NCBI RefSeq assembly: GCF_011761635.1
Contig: NZ_JAASRN010000003.1
Span: forward strand, 62,001 to 126,000
Direction: 5' to 3'
Length of the DNA stretch: 64,000 bases
From: Thermonema lapsum
GTDB taxonomy: Bacteria > Bacteroidota > Bacteroidia > Cytophagales > Thermonemataceae
The notes beneath the pieces were generated by a model, which worked only from the letters and a program-made list of their open reading frames with translations, was not told the origin of the DNA and ran no database searches. The position numbers and the translations under genes were made by a program. Below are positions 49,187 through 58,714 of the stretch, in pieces. Positions within the stretch are counted from its first letter, which is position 1, and the number at the start of each line of letters is the position of its first letter.

Positions 49187-51768
49187 ATGCGCCCCCTGTT
49201 ACCCTGTTGCCACACATTGTTTTTCGCTTTTTCGGCAGGGTCTTCTTCTTTGGGGCGGTTTTGGGTCGAAAGAATACGGTAAATCAGCTTTTCGAGGGGG
49301 CTTACGATGGCTGCCAATGCCACATTGGCTATGACCTTGAAAATGGTAACATTGCCCACCTTTTGTTCGATGTATCCCTCAATGATATTTTCATTGATAA
49401 ACTCAAACACAATAAGCAAGGTGGTGATAGCCAGAATGATGCTGACTTTATGCCCCCGTTTTTTGGTGCCAAAGTAAAAAGAGGCAACGAGTAGGCTCAG
49501 AAAGAAAGCTATCTCTGCTGCATAGAACCACCATTGCTCCCAATAGGGAGGGGCTATTTTGAACGCAAAAGAGGTGTATATTTTATTTTCTACTCCGTCG
49601 CTGTTGGCGGCTTTCACTTGAAACTCATATTCACCTGGTGGCAAGTTGGTGTAGGTGGCTTTTCGCTGTGTGGTCCATTCGCTCCACTCCTTGTCGAATC
49701 CTTTGAGATAGTATTGATAGCGTACCCGCTCCGGAATAGTAAAATGTATGCCTATGAATTCAAAAGTAATATAGTTTTGGTTGTAGGGAAGCACTACAGC
49801 ATACTTTTCGCCTTCTTTTGGGCGGGGCAGGTTGAAGTAGGTATCTATGCTGTCGGCATATTGCCGCCAGTCCACTTCTTTGCCGAATAAACGCACCGAG
49901 GTAATGTGCGTGATAGGTGGCATCGGGTTAGGACGGTCTTCTTTAGGGTTGTATTTCACTACTCCATTGAAAGCCCCAAACCACAAGTTGCCTTCCTTGT
50001 CTTTGGCTACGGCGTTGGGGTATGTCTGAATGAGTTTGAAGCCATCGATATAGCCGTAATACTTGAAACGGCTTTTTTTGTCGAACTTATCCACCCCATT
50101 TCGGTGTCCGAGCCACAGATTTCCTTCATTGTCTTCAATGATAGACCATACATTTTGGGCACTGAGTTGGTCTTTCTTGCCGTAGCAGGTGAAGCAGTTG
50201 GTTTGCGTAGGGCTTGCGTTGTCGTGCATACGGCAAAGCCCATTTTCAGTGGCTATCCATATAGTGCCGCTACGGTCTTCGTAGATAGACAATACCAAGT
50301 TGTTGGCTAATCCATTTTGAACGGTGAAGTTGATGAACTTTTTGCCATCAAAGCGGCTCAAGCCTTTGTAACTGCCAAACCAGAGGCGCCCTCGGCTATC
50401 ACGTAGAGCCGCGCGGATGTAGTTGCTGGGCAGCCCTTGTTTTTCGGTATAATGAAGTACCTTTTCACCATCGAAACGAAGCAGACCGTTGTCGGTTCCT
50501 ACCCAAATGTGCCCCAAATCATCTTCGGTAATACAGTACACGTAATCGTCTGCACGGGTTTCTGGATTGTTGAAGACTTTGAAGGTGCCATTGCTATAGC
50601 GGCAGAAACCGCCACCGGCAGTACCTATCCAAAGGGTACCGTCTTGCGATTCAAAGAGTGTGCGTATAAAATTGTTGGGCAATCCGTTTTCGCTGGTGAA
50701 TACCTTGAAGTTTTGCTTACCATCGTATCGTACCAAACCATTGCCCAAGGTGCCGAACCACAAATAACCCTGCACGTCTTGCAATATGGAGGTAACCGCT
50801 CTACCTATGACAAAAGGTTGCGCCAATATGTCGAAACGCCGGTTGGCTAATTTGGACAAACCCGCATCGGTGCCAAACCATAGATTCAGGTTGCGGTCTT
50901 GATAAATAACGTTTATCTCATTGCTGATGAGCCCGTTCAGTGTGGTGAGTGTCTCGTGAATGGTATCGGCGACAATTGAGAAGGCACCATCCAAGCTGCC
51001 AAACCACAGTTTGCCATCTTGTGTCTTGCTTGCGGCGAATATGTTTTTGTCTATTAAATTAAGTACTATGGGCGAGATGTTGCCTCGCGCATCCATTTTG
51101 GCTAAGCCATTGGACGTACCGAACCAAAGGTACCCACTTTCATCTTCGATGATACAGTTCACAATGCGGCTGGGCAAGCCGTCCTCTTCGGTGAATGTTT
51201 TGAAGTAACGGGTGTCATAACGAACGACTCCATTGGAAGTGGCAATCCATATATAGTGCTCCCTGTCTTGGTAAATATACCAAGCGCGGTTGCTGGGCAA
51301 TCCGTTTTGGGTGGTATAATTGGTAAACTTCTTTCCATCGAAGCGGCTGACACCGCCAGTAGTGGCAAACCACAAAAAACCCTTGTTGTCCTCGAAGATG
51401 TAGTAAACGTCGTCGCTGACGAGCCCGTTTTTGGTGGTGAAGTTTTGAAAAGTGCGCCCATCGAAGCGGCTAACACCGGCACGTGTGGCTATCCACAAAT
51501 TCAGTTTACTGTCTTGAATGATGTGGTTGACGTTGTTGCTGGGTAAGCCGTGCTCGGTGGTGTACTCTTGAAAAGTAGCGCCGTCGAAGCGACAAATGCC
51601 CCCTTCGGTAGCCAACCACAAAAAGCCGTTGTAGTCTTCTACAATGGCACGGATGTGAGACTCGGGGAGTCCTTCTACCAAGCTATAATTACGAAATGGA
51701 TAAATTTGAGCCGCTGCCGAGTAAATTACTGCCAAAAAAATTGAAAAAATGAGCCCAACGCTGCGCAT
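49183..51768 (-). CDS. Double seven-bladed propeller receptor with Y_Y_Y domain, no kinase
   Basis: 861-aa membrane protein. A signal peptide ends YSAAA-QIY. The extracytoplasmic part contains 14 repeats with a W-hydrophobic-G/A-T core (for example GFLWLATEGG, GYLWFGTSNG, NLWFGAFNG), enough for two seven-bladed propellers. A Y_Y_Y domain (YQYYLKGFDKEWSEW) lies at about residues 680-745. This is the sensory half of hybrid two-component (HTCS) proteins. Instead of a HAMP/kinase, the C-terminus has three hydrophobic helices (about 745-768, 777-800 and 808-832) and a 28-residue charged tail. No output domain is visible. It follows the coiled-coil lipoprotein by 20 bp on the same strand. Confidence 0.92.
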   Translation of the reverse strand: MRSVGLIFSIFLAVIYSAAAQIYPFRNYSLVEGLPESHIRAIVEDYNGFLWLATEGGICRFDGATFQEYTTEHGLPSNNVNHIIQDSKLNLWIATRAGVSRFDGRTFQNFTTKNGLVSDDVYYIFEDNKGFLWFATTGGVSRFDGKKFTNYTTQNGLPSNRAWYIYQDREHYIWIATSNGVVRYDTRYFKTFTEEDGLPSRIVNCIIEDESGYLWFGTSNGLAKMDARGNISPIVLNLIDKNIFAASKTQDGKLWFGSLDGAFSIVADTIHETLTTLNGLISNEINVIYQDRNLNLWFGTDAGLSKLANRRFDILAQPFVIGRAVTSILQDVQGYLWFGTLGNGLVRYDGKQNFKVFTSENGLPNNFIRTLFESQDGTLWIGTAGGGFCRYSNGTFKVFNNPETRADDYVYCITEDDLGHIWVGTDNGLLRFDGEKVLHYTEKQGLPSNYIRAALRDSRGRLWFGSYKGLSRFDGKKFINFTVQNGLANNLVLSIYEDRSGTIWIATENGLCRMHDNASPTQTNCFTCYGKKDQLSAQNVWSIIEDNEGNLWLGHRNGVDKFDKKSRFKYYGYIDGFKLIQTYPNAVAKDKEGNLWFGAFNGVVKYNPKEDRPNPMPPITHITSVRLFGKEVDWRQYADSIDTYFNLPRPKEGEKYAVVLPYNQNYITFEFIGIHFTIPERVRYQYYLKGFDKEWSEWTTQRKATYTNLPPGEYEFQVKAANSDGVENKIYTSFAFKIAPPYWEQWWFYAAEIAFFLSLLVASFYFGTKKRGHKVSIILAITTLLIVFEFINENIIEGYIEQKVGNVTIFKVIANVALAAIVSPLEKLIYRILSTQNRPKEEDPAEKAKNNVWQQGNRGRI

Positions 51769-51788
51769 TTTGTTAAGGTTTTTTTTTC

Positions 51789-52148
51789 TTAGTAAGAACT
51801 TTTTTGTTTTTTCTCTACTTCTTTGTTGTAAACAGCTTTTTTATTTCCTTGTAGCTGTTTTAACTCTCGTTCCAACTCTTGTATGCGGGCTTGTAATTGT
51901 CTGATTTGTACGTCTTTGTTGCGGCTGCTTTGATATTTTGTTTCGTAAACTTGCACTTCTTTGACCAGAGTTTCGCGTTCATTTTCGAGCATCTCCAGCC
52001 GTTGGCGGTAGGCATAGACCGAAGCTTTACCTTCGAGAGCGAGATAGCGTTGAGACTCTAATTCCCGCTGCAGGGCTTGGTACTTGTACATGGGCACACA
52101 CCCACTGCCCAAAAAAAGCATGATTATTGATAAGCGCAAATATTTCAT
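51789..52148 (-). CDS. Small coiled-coil lipoprotein
   Basis: 119-aa lipoprotein. The lipobox LFLGSGC gives lipidated Cys17 (start MKYLRLS at 52148). The mature part is almost entirely a heptad coiled coil (LESQRYLALEGKAS through IQELERELKQLQ), with a Lys-rich end. It may be a periplasmic or outer-membrane spacer. It is 20 bp before the propeller receptor gene, with a 42-bp palindrome just upstream of its start. Confidence 0.75.
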   Translation of the reverse strand: MKYLRLSIIMLFLGSGCVPMYKYQALQRELESQRYLALEGKASVYAYRQRLEMLENERETLVKEVQVYETKYQSSRNKDVQIRQLQARIQELERELKQLQGNKKAVYNKEVEKKQKSSY

Positions 52149-52162
52149 GGTTTCAATAAAGT

Positions 52163-52204
52163 TATCCCTCACAATGATATAAATATAATCATTTGTGAGG
52201 GATA
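52163..52204. repeat. Near-perfect 16/17-bp palindrome (operator or hairpin)
   Basis: TATCCCTCACAATGAT (52163-52178) and ATCATTTGTGAGGGATA (52188-52204) are complementary except for a 1-nt bulge, with a 9-nt A/T-rich centre. It lies between the penicillin acylase stop and the lipoprotein start, and includes TATATTTA on the minus strand. No U tract follows, so an operator or RNA element is more likely than a terminator. Confidence 0.55.
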
Positions 52205-52250
52205 GTAGTCAAAAGGAGTGGGTAAAACGGTGTAAGAAAAGTATTTATTT

Positions 52251-54752
52251 TTAGGGCTTTGACAACTTAAGTTGGTAAAGCAATCTGTTTTCTGCTATCT
52301 CTTCGGGGCGACTAAGAAAGAGCAGGGTGGCAAGACTTCCCACACGCCATGTCTCTATCATATTGTCGTAAAAGGGGCTACCCGGGTTGCCCGACTGCCC
52401 GCCAGGATAAATGCCCCATGCCTGTACCACTTCGCCCAATTGCACCACCATGCGCCACGAGGGACCATGTGTGCTGCCTGTGGCATTGACCATGCGGCTG
52501 CCGCCGCCTATTTCCAGGGGACCAGTGCCGAAGCCGGGTATTTTTGCTAAGTGGTCTATGTGCGTGTTTTTGTGCTTCCACCACTGCCAATCCTCTCCTA
52601 TATTTCCGTATTTGTTTTGCAACTGGTCAATGGTCTGTTGGAATGAGCGGATGGCTATTGCCCGGTAGTCTTCTACTTCTATGGTCTGGCGGTCGTCGAA
52701 CCAGCGGGCAGTGGTATCTATGACTGCCAGCCGCAAAGTCATCTCCAGTTCGGGATAACGCATGGGGGCAGGGAAGTCGTCATACCATATGCTTCGAGTG
52801 AAGTTGTCCCACCATTCTTCAAAGATGGTGGCGGCAATGGATTGTGCGTTGTTTTCGAAGTTCCAGTTTTCTAGCAACTCAAATGCTTTCTGATAATTGC
52901 CCTTGAGCTTGCTGCCGCGAAGACGTGCCAGCAAGAAGGGAAGCACTTCCCGTGCCAATACATTCAGTTCATCGTTTTGCAGGCTGCGCATGTCTTCGAA
53001 TGAAGCGCGTCGTAAACCGGACAGCACCTCGTTGATGCGCAAACCGCGGTCGGCAGACACATAATCCCAACCCAAATAATAGGGGTATTGCTTTTCTGAA
53101 ACACTGTGTTGGTTGGCAGAGCTCACAAAGCCGCGTTTAGGGTTCAGCACATGGGGGTTGTGTGCATGCGGCAAATACCCTTGCCACGCATAGCTGCTGT
53201 CGGTGCCGGGCAAGATGAATTTTCCTTGCTCTTTCCAGCGAAGTGGATGCCGCCCGTTGACCCACAAGGCTATGTTGTTTTCGCTGTCGGCATATACGAA
53301 ATTCTGCGATGGGCAGGCAAAATACTCTAGTGCCTTCACAAAATCATCGTAGTTGGTAGCCCGGTTAAGTAGGTAAAAAGTTTTTAATTCGACAGAAGGC
53401 TCATGCGCTACCCATTTGATGGCATGTGCTGGGGGGAGCTGCAACCCCAAATTGGGCAACGGACGCTTGGTAACGGCTACCGGTCCCCAAACTGTATAAG
53501 GCACTTCCTCTACCACGCTTTCGCCATTGCGCAATTGGATGACCTCTTTACGCATCTCTACTGCTTTCCACTGCCCATTGAAGCGATATTCTTTGTAGGT
53601 TTTGTCTTTGAATTCAATGCGGTACAGGTCTAATACATCGGCGTAGCTGTTGGTAACACCCCAAGCGATGCGCTCATTGAAGCCAATGACTACGCCCGGA
53701 GCACCCGGTAATGAAACACCATATACGTTGCATCCGGGGGCATGCAATTGCACCTCATACCAGATGGAAGGCAAACGCAGTTGCAGGTGAGGGTCGTTGG
53801 CTAAAAGCGGGCGCCCGGTAACACTCTTTTTGCCGCTTATAGCCCAGTTGTTGCTGCCCTTGGGATAGTTCTTCTCTTGGGTAGTACCGGTTTTGACCAG
53901 TAGTTGAGCCATGCCGCTAAGTACAGAGTCTATGTCTTTGGGTTGTTTAGGCACTGGCAGTGGCTTGAAATCCAGGGGGGTATCTTCCGGAATCACCGGC
54001 ACCTCGCGATAGGGGCGGTTGCTGAATACGCTGTCGATGGTTGCTTTGCCATATTGAGCCAAAGCATAAGAAAGCGAGTAGTCGCTGCTGCCGTTAGCAC
54101 TCAGGTCAAAAGCCATATATTTGAGCAAGAGGGCTGTTTTAAGTGGCGACCATGCTTCCGGCTTGTAGTCTAAAATCTTGTATTCCAAAGGCAGCGAACC
54201 TTCGTCGATTTGAGCGATGTAGGCATTCACCCCTTCGGTATAGGCTTCCATGACCATACGACAGACAGAGTCTGCCATGTGGGCTTCAAGGGCTTTTTCG
54301 GCGGCATACACCATGCCTATGCGGCGTTGAAAGCGGTCGAAATCTAAAGCGCGTTCACCTACGATTTCGGAGAGGCGCCCAGCAGCTGCCCGCGTTTGGA
54401 AATCCATTTGCCAAAGCCGGTGCATGGCAGTTACATAACCTTGGGCATAATAAAGGTCATGGTCGTTTTTGGCGAAGATGTGCGGCACCAAGCGGTCGTC
54501 AAACAATATGCTGACCTCGTCGTGTAAGCCGGGCAAACTTAATTGCTGCACTTTTTTGGAAGCCACAGGTGGTTCAGCATTTGCCCAGAACCCCTTGAAT
54601 GGGTCAAAGAATTTGCCTATGGGGGGCAGTGTTTGCAACTCTTGCGGTATATGCTTTTTGAGTAGTGGCACCTCACTGAGGCGGTGGTGCAGCGAATACA
54701 CAAGAGCAAAGGTTAAAAAATTAAGAATAAGCGTAAAAATCCATCGAAACAT
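52251..54752 (-). CDS. Penicillin acylase family N-terminal nucleophile hydrolase
   Basis: 833-aa Ntn hydrolase precursor. A membrane/signal anchor lies at 1-20. The A-chain region is followed by a linker, and the precursor cleaves before the nucleophile serine in KGSNNWAISGKKS (about residue 300), making the B chain. The fold also shows LANDPHLQLRLPSIWYEVQL. The family covers beta-lactam acylases and acyl-homoserine lactone acylases. The large size and the region after LKTFYLLNRATNYDDF fit the bacterial envelope type. The gene is 30 bp after MarR, so the substrate may be an induced acyl amide. Confidence 0.92.
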   Translation of the reverse strand: MFRWIFTLILNFLTFALVYSLHHRLSEVPLLKKHIPQELQTLPPIGKFFDPFKGFWANAEPPVASKKVQQLSLPGLHDEVSILFDDRLVPHIFAKNDHDLYYAQGYVTAMHRLWQMDFQTRAAAGRLSEIVGERALDFDRFQRRIGMVYAAEKALEAHMADSVCRMVMEAYTEGVNAYIAQIDEGSLPLEYKILDYKPEAWSPLKTALLLKYMAFDLSANGSSDYSLSYALAQYGKATIDSVFSNRPYREVPVIPEDTPLDFKPLPVPKQPKDIDSVLSGMAQLLVKTGTTQEKNYPKGSNNWAISGKKSVTGRPLLANDPHLQLRLPSIWYEVQLHAPGCNVYGVSLPGAPGVVIGFNERIAWGVTNSYADVLDLYRIEFKDKTYKEYRFNGQWKAVEMRKEVIQLRNGESVVEEVPYTVWGPVAVTKRPLPNLGLQLPPAHAIKWVAHEPSVELKTFYLLNRATNYDDFVKALEYFACPSQNFVYADSENNIALWVNGRHPLRWKEQGKFILPGTDSSYAWQGYLPHAHNPHVLNPKRGFVSSANQHSVSEKQYPYYLGWDYVSADRGLRINEVLSGLRRASFEDMRSLQNDELNVLAREVLPFLLARLRGSKLKGNYQKAFELLENWNFENNAQSIAATIFEEWWDNFTRSIWYDDFPAPMRYPELEMTLRLAVIDTTARWFDDRQTIEVEDYRAIAIRSFQQTIDQLQNKYGNIGEDWQWWKHKNTHIDHLAKIPGFGTGPLEIGGGSRMVNATGSTHGPSWRMVVQLGEVVQAWGIYPGGQSGNPGSPFYDNMIETWRVGSLATLLFLSRPEEIAENRLLYQLKLSKP

Positions 54753-54782
54753 AGGCAGGGCTTTTTAGAAAGGTATGGGCAT

Positions 54783-55250
54783 TTATTCTTCTTGAAAGCA
54801 AGCACGCAATTGATCTAGCAAATCGCTCAATAGATTGGCTTTTTCTTCTGTCAGGCTATGCAATTTTTCTTCAAAACGGTCTTGCTCTGTATCTACTTTT
54901 TTCAGCAAATTCAGCCCTTCTTCTGTAATCAATATATTGACGGTGCGGCGGTCAAGCTGCGAAGTTTCTTTGATTACCAGCCCTTTGCGCAGCAGGCGGT
55001 CCACAATTCGTGATGCGTTGGAGCCGCGGTCAATCATGCGTTCGGCAATATAAGACGTACTGACAGGATTAGGGTGGGCGCCTCGCAAAATACGCAATAC
55101 GTTGTACTGCGATACACTCAGCTGGTAGGGGCGTAGCAGTTGGATTTGCTTGAGATTCATCCAAGAGCTGGTGTATAGCAGATTGACCACCATACGTTGG
55201 TAAGGTGTCTTGAACTTCTTGGTTTGCAATATCGCTTTTTCAATACTCAT
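54783..55250 (-). CDS. MarR family transcriptional regulator
   Basis: 155-aa winged-helix dimer. The recognition region is STSYIAERMIDRGSNASRIVDRLLRKGLV followed by the wing (ETSQLDRRTVNILITEEG). The N-terminal and C-terminal helices form the dimer interface. It lies 30 bp before the penicillin acylase gene and after the CarboxypepD-like gene, all on the same strand. It probably controls this set. The palindrome at 52163-52204 is a candidate site, but distance makes that only a guess. Confidence 0.92.
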   Translation of the reverse strand: MSIEKAILQTKKFKTPYQRMVVNLLYTSSWMNLKQIQLLRPYQLSVSQYNVLRILRGAHPNPVSTSYIAERMIDRGSNASRIVDRLLRKGLVIKETSQLDRRTVNILITEEGLNLLKKVDTEQDRFEEKLHSLTEEKANLLSDLLDQLRACFQEE

Positions 55251-55293
55251 GTTAAGTAGAGGGGAGTTGTTTTCTGAGATGCAAAGGTAAGGT

Positions 55294-55941
55294 TTAAGGT
55301 GCTTCTTCGTAAGATTTCATCCTTTCCTTGTTGTACTTCCCTTCTTTCACGTCTTTAATGAAACGGGACCACGCAAAAGGGTTGAGCAGTGAAAGTGTGG
55401 GCAAGAAGGTTCGGTTGTGCAGTTGATAGGTCTGCTGGTTTATGTAGTTGCGATAGTTGAGCGAACCATCGAGCTCCATTTGATAAGCGGCACGAGCCAC
55501 AAAGCTAGCGCGCAAGTTCTCCTTGAGTAGCTTAGTGCGTTCATCTTCAAGCTCTACGCTCAAAAAAGCCTCCTTGAACTGCAGTTCTGTTCTATAGGGA
55601 AAAATCTCCACGGCTTTCAACTGATAGACCTCCACGTCCAGTGCCAAGCGCACGGTATAGGGTGCTCTTTTATCTTGTGGTACCACATAAAAAGAGCGTT
55701 CATAGCCAATGTGAGAAAAATAAAGCGTATCCCCCGGCATCACATTGATTTGAAAACGCCCGTCGATATCGCTTACAGTGCCCACATTAGCCGAAGGGAT
55801 AAGGATGGTAGTCCCTACTAAGGGCTTTTCTGTTTCTTTGTCTATTACATAACCGGTAAGGGGGAACGAAATGCCCTGTGCTTGCGCTTGCATCGCAACG
55901 CATCCAATCAACACAAACAGTGCCCCAATGATTTTTTTCAT
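55294..55941 (-). CDS. CarboxypepD regulatory-like domain protein
   Basis: 215-aa secreted protein with a signal peptide ending AQA-QGI. The N-terminal 80 residues are a CarboxypepD_reg-like fold (LTGYVIDKETEKPLVGTTILI, then GTVSDIDGRFQINV), the domain also seen in SusC. The remaining 120 residues have no recognised fold, with many Tyr/Leu/Arg. The short final part is Lys-rich. It precedes MarR by 43 bp on the same strand. A surface role is likely, but its function is unknown. Confidence 0.8.
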   Translation of the reverse strand: MKKIIGALFVLIGCVAMQAQAQGISFPLTGYVIDKETEKPLVGTTILIPSANVGTVSDIDGRFQINVMPGDTLYFSHIGYERSFYVVPQDKRAPYTVRLALDVEVYQLKAVEIFPYRTELQFKEAFLSVELEDERTKLLKENLRASFVARAAYQMELDGSLNYRNYINQQTYQLHNRTFLPTLSLLNPFAWSRFIKDVKEGKYNKERMKSYEEAP

Positions 55942-56062
55942 AACTGCTTAGTTTTGTGCTTAAAAATAATAAAAAGCATTCTAAAAACGAAAGGTTGTCA
56001 TACACTCACATGTGTGCTTGAATTTATTTGGGTGTAAGTGAATCATTTTTTAAAAAACTTAG

Positions 56063-56070
56063 TACCTTTG
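56063..56070 (+). promoter_or_regulatory. -7 box for atpA
   Basis: TACCTTTG matches TAnnTTTG, 53 bp before the atpA ATG. It follows the divergent CarboxypepD-like gene. No clean TTTG -33 box at standard spacing. Confidence 0.5.
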
Positions 56071-56122
56071 CACCCGGTAATAAACACAAAACAGTATATC
56101 GTTCATAGTAAATAAATTACTT

Positions 56123-57706
56123 ATGGCAAGCATAACATTAAGACCGGACGAGATTTCTGCCATTTTGCGTGAACAGCTCTCTAATGTGAAAACAGAGACC
56201 GAACTCGAAGAGGTAGGTACTGTCCTTCAAGTGGGCGATGGTGTAGCCCGTATTTATGGACTTACTAAAGTACAAGCGGGTGAATTGCTCGAGTTTGAAA
56301 ATGGTATCAAAGCCTTAGCCTTGAACTTGGAAGAGGACAACGTGGGGGCTGTATTGTTGGGTGAAGGCACTGTAAAAGAAGGCGACACCGTGAAACGTAC
56401 CAAGCGCATTGCCAGCGTAAAAGTAGGTGAAGGCATGCTTGGGCGTGTGGTGAATACCTTGGGCGAACCTATTGACGGCAAAGGTCCTATTCAGGGCGAA
56501 CTGGTAGAAATGCCGCTGGAGCGCAAAGCCCCTGGTGTTATCTACCGTCAGCCGGTAAAACAACCCTTGCAAACAGGAATCAAGGCTATCGATGCCATGA
56601 TTCCTATCGGTCGTGGTCAGCGTGAGTTGATTATTGGCGACCGTCAGACCGGTAAAACAGCCGTAGCCCTCGACACCATTATCAACCAAAAAGAATATTA
56701 TGAGCGTGGCGAGCCCGTTTACTGTATCTATGTGGCTTGTGGGCAGAAAGCAAGTACCATTGCACAAGTGGTAGCCACACTTGAAAAATACGGCGCCATG
56801 CCTTACACCATTGTGGTAGCTGCCCCTGCTTCTTTCCCGGCACCTATGCAGTTCTTTGCACCTTTCACCGGGGCTGCCATCGGTGAGTACTTCCGCGATA
56901 CCGGACGCCATGCTTTGGTGGTTTATGATGACTTGTCGAAGCAAGCAGTAGCTTACCGTGAAGTATCGCTCTTGTTGCGTCGTCCGCCCGGACGCGAAGC
57001 TTATCCCGGTGATATCTTCTATTTGCACTCCCGCCTTTTGGAGCGTGCGGCAAAAATCATCGAATCGGATGAAATCGCTGCTCAAATGAACGACTTGCCC
57101 GAATCGCTCAAGGGCAAAGTGAAAGGAGGGGGCTCTTTGACCGCACTTCCCATTATCGAAACACAAGCCGGCGACGTATCGGCTTACATTCCCACCAACG
57201 TAATCTCTATTACCGACGGTCAGATATTCTTGGAGTCGAACCTCTTCAACGCTGGTATCCGTCCTGCTATCAACGTGGGTATTTCGGTATCGCGCGTGGG
57301 TGGTTCTGCCCAAATCAAATCTATGAAGAAGGTAGCCGGTACCTTGAAACTGGACCAAGCACAGTTCCGCGAACTTGAAGCCTTCGCCAAATTTGGTTCT
57401 GACTTAGATGCCGCTACCAAACTTATCATTGAGCGCGGTCGTCGCAACCTCGAGATATTGAAGCAGCCTCAATACTCTCCGGTGCCCGTAGAAGAGCAAG
57501 TGGCTATCATCTACGTGGCAAACAAGGGCTGCTTGGATGAAGTGCCGGTACATAAGGTGCGTAGCTTCGAAAAAGAGTTTTTGCAGCTAATGCGTGCAGA
57601 ACACAAAGACATCTTGGAAAATCTGAAAGCCGGCAAACTCGAAGACGCCGACACCCAAAAAATGGAGGAGTTGGCACGCCGCTTGGCAAAACAATTTGCA
57701 GCCTAA
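56123..57706 (+). CDS. atpA: F1 ATP synthase alpha subunit
   Basis: Non-catalytic nucleotide-binding subunit of the F1 hexamer (527 aa). Walker A GDRQTGKT is at 172-179. [28 protein letters not shown] follows, and the DELSEED-region counterpart lies near the C-terminus. A normal-length, intact protein. The gene is followed by atpG but is not preceded by atpH or the F0 genes, so the F1F0 operon is split. A hairpin lies between the two genes. Confidence 0.97.
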   Translation: MASITLRPDEISAILREQLSNVKTETELEEVGTVLQVGDGVARIYGLTKVQAGELLEFENGIKALALNLEEDNVGAVLLGEGTVKEGDTVKRTKRIASVKVGEGMLGRVVNTLGEPIDGKGPIQGELVEMPLERKAPGVIYRQPVKQPLQTGIKAIDAMIPIGRGQRELIIGDRQTGKTAVALDTIINQKEYYERGEPVYCIYVACGQKASTIAQVVATLEKYGAMPYTIVVAAPASFPAPMQFFAPFTGAAIGEYFRDTGRHALVVYDDLSKQAVAYREVSLLLRRPPGREAYPGDIFYLHSRLLERAAKIIESDEIAAQMNDLPESLKGKVKGGGSLTALPIIETQAGDVSAYIPTNVISITDGQIFLESNLFNAGIRPAINVGISVSRVGGSAQIKSMKKVAGTLKLDQAQFRELEAFAKFGSDLDAATKLIIERGRRNLEILKQPQYSPVPVEEQVAIIYVANKGCLDEVPVHKVRSFEKEFLQLMRAEHKDILENLKAGKLEDADTQKMEELARRLAKQFAA

Positions 57707-57732
57707 GGGCATTGTAAACCACAAACGCATGT

Positions 57733-57756
57733 AGAGAGAGGCAAACTCCTCTCTCT
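57733..57756 (+). terminator. Intercistronic hairpin between atpA and atpG
   Basis: AGAGAGAGG (57733-57741) pairs with CCTCTCTCT (57748-57756), followed by TTTCCC. It is terminator-like and lies in the 78-bp gap. Partial termination here would lower atpG relative to atpA. Confidence 0.6.
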
Positions 57757-57784
57757 TTTCCCAAAACCGGAAAGATAGAACAAT

Positions 57785-58681
57785 ATGGCGAGTTTAAAAG
57801 AGATACGAAATAGAATCCGTTCGGTCATCTCGACGCAGCAAATCACCAAAGCCATGAAGATGGTAGCGGCAGCTAAGTTGCGTCGTGCCCAAGACCGTAT
57901 CCTGCGGATGCGCCCTTATGCTCAGTCTTTGAAAGGCATCTTGCAAAATCTTTCGGCAAACTTAGACGCTTCGCAGATTCAAAGCCCTTACTTGGAAGAA
58001 CGCCCCGTGGAGCGTGTGCTCCTGATTGTGTTGACTTCTGACCGTGGTTTGTGTGGTGCTTTTAACAACAACCTTGCAAAAGTCGCACAACAAGCCATTC
58101 ATCAACAATACGAAGCGCAGTATCAAGCCGGTAAACTCGACCTGCTTTGTATCGGAAAAAAAGGCTACGAATACTTTGTGCGTCGTGGCTACTCGGTGGT
58201 GCATCCCGAATACGTGGACCTGTTCACCCGTTTGGACTTCGACCATGTCTTGACAGTAGCTGAGCAACTGTTGAGCTGGTATGCGCAGGGTACCTATGAC
58301 CGCATCGATGTCTTTTACAATGAGTTTAAAAACGTAGCAACGCAAATTCCACGACAAGAGCAGTTGTTGCCTGCCTCTGCCGACATGGCAGACAATACTG
58401 CCCAAGCCGGCACCTCTATGGAATACATCCTCGAGCCTTCAGCAGAAGCGATTGTTACCGACTTGATTCCCCAAATCATCAAAGTACAATTCTTCAAGGC
58501 ACTGCTTGAATCAAACGCTGCCGAGCAGGGTGCCCGTATGATGGCAATGGATAAAGCCACAGAAAATGCCGGCGAGCTGTTGCGTACACTCCGTCTTACC
58601 TACAATCGCACGCGTCAGGCGGTGATTACCAAAGAAATTATAGAGATTGTGAGTGGGGCTAGAGCTTTGGAAGAGGCATAA
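57785..58681 (+). CDS. atpG: F1 ATP synthase gamma subunit
   Basis: Central rotating shaft of F1 (298 aa). The N-terminal helix ASLKEIRNRIRSVISTQQITKAMKMVAAAKLRRAQ and the C-terminal helix MDKATENAGELLRTLRLTYNRTRQAVITKEIIEIVSGA are both intact, with the middle alpha/beta domain (VLLIVLTSDRGLCGAFN) between. Stoichiometry is 1 gamma per 3 alpha. The epsilon and beta genes are not next to it. A terminator follows the stop. Confidence 0.96.
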   Translation: MASLKEIRNRIRSVISTQQITKAMKMVAAAKLRRAQDRILRMRPYAQSLKGILQNLSANLDASQIQSPYLEERPVERVLLIVLTSDRGLCGAFNNNLAKVAQQAIHQQYEAQYQAGKLDLLCIGKKGYEYFVRRGYSVVHPEYVDLFTRLDFDHVLTVAEQLLSWYAQGTYDRIDVFYNEFKNVATQIPRQEQLLPASADMADNTAQAGTSMEYILEPSAEAIVTDLIPQIIKVQFFKALLESNAAEQGARMMAMDKATENAGELLRTLRLTYNRTRQAVITKEIIEIVSGARALEEA

Positions 58682-58714
58682 GCACTTTGATTCTGTGCAA
58701 TAATTCTATTCTAT

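Noticed and set aside
56315-57358. 347-codon open frame opposite atpA
   Set aside because: It is antisense to a highly conserved gene, and its long span follows from atpA codon bias. No start signals or domain are seen.
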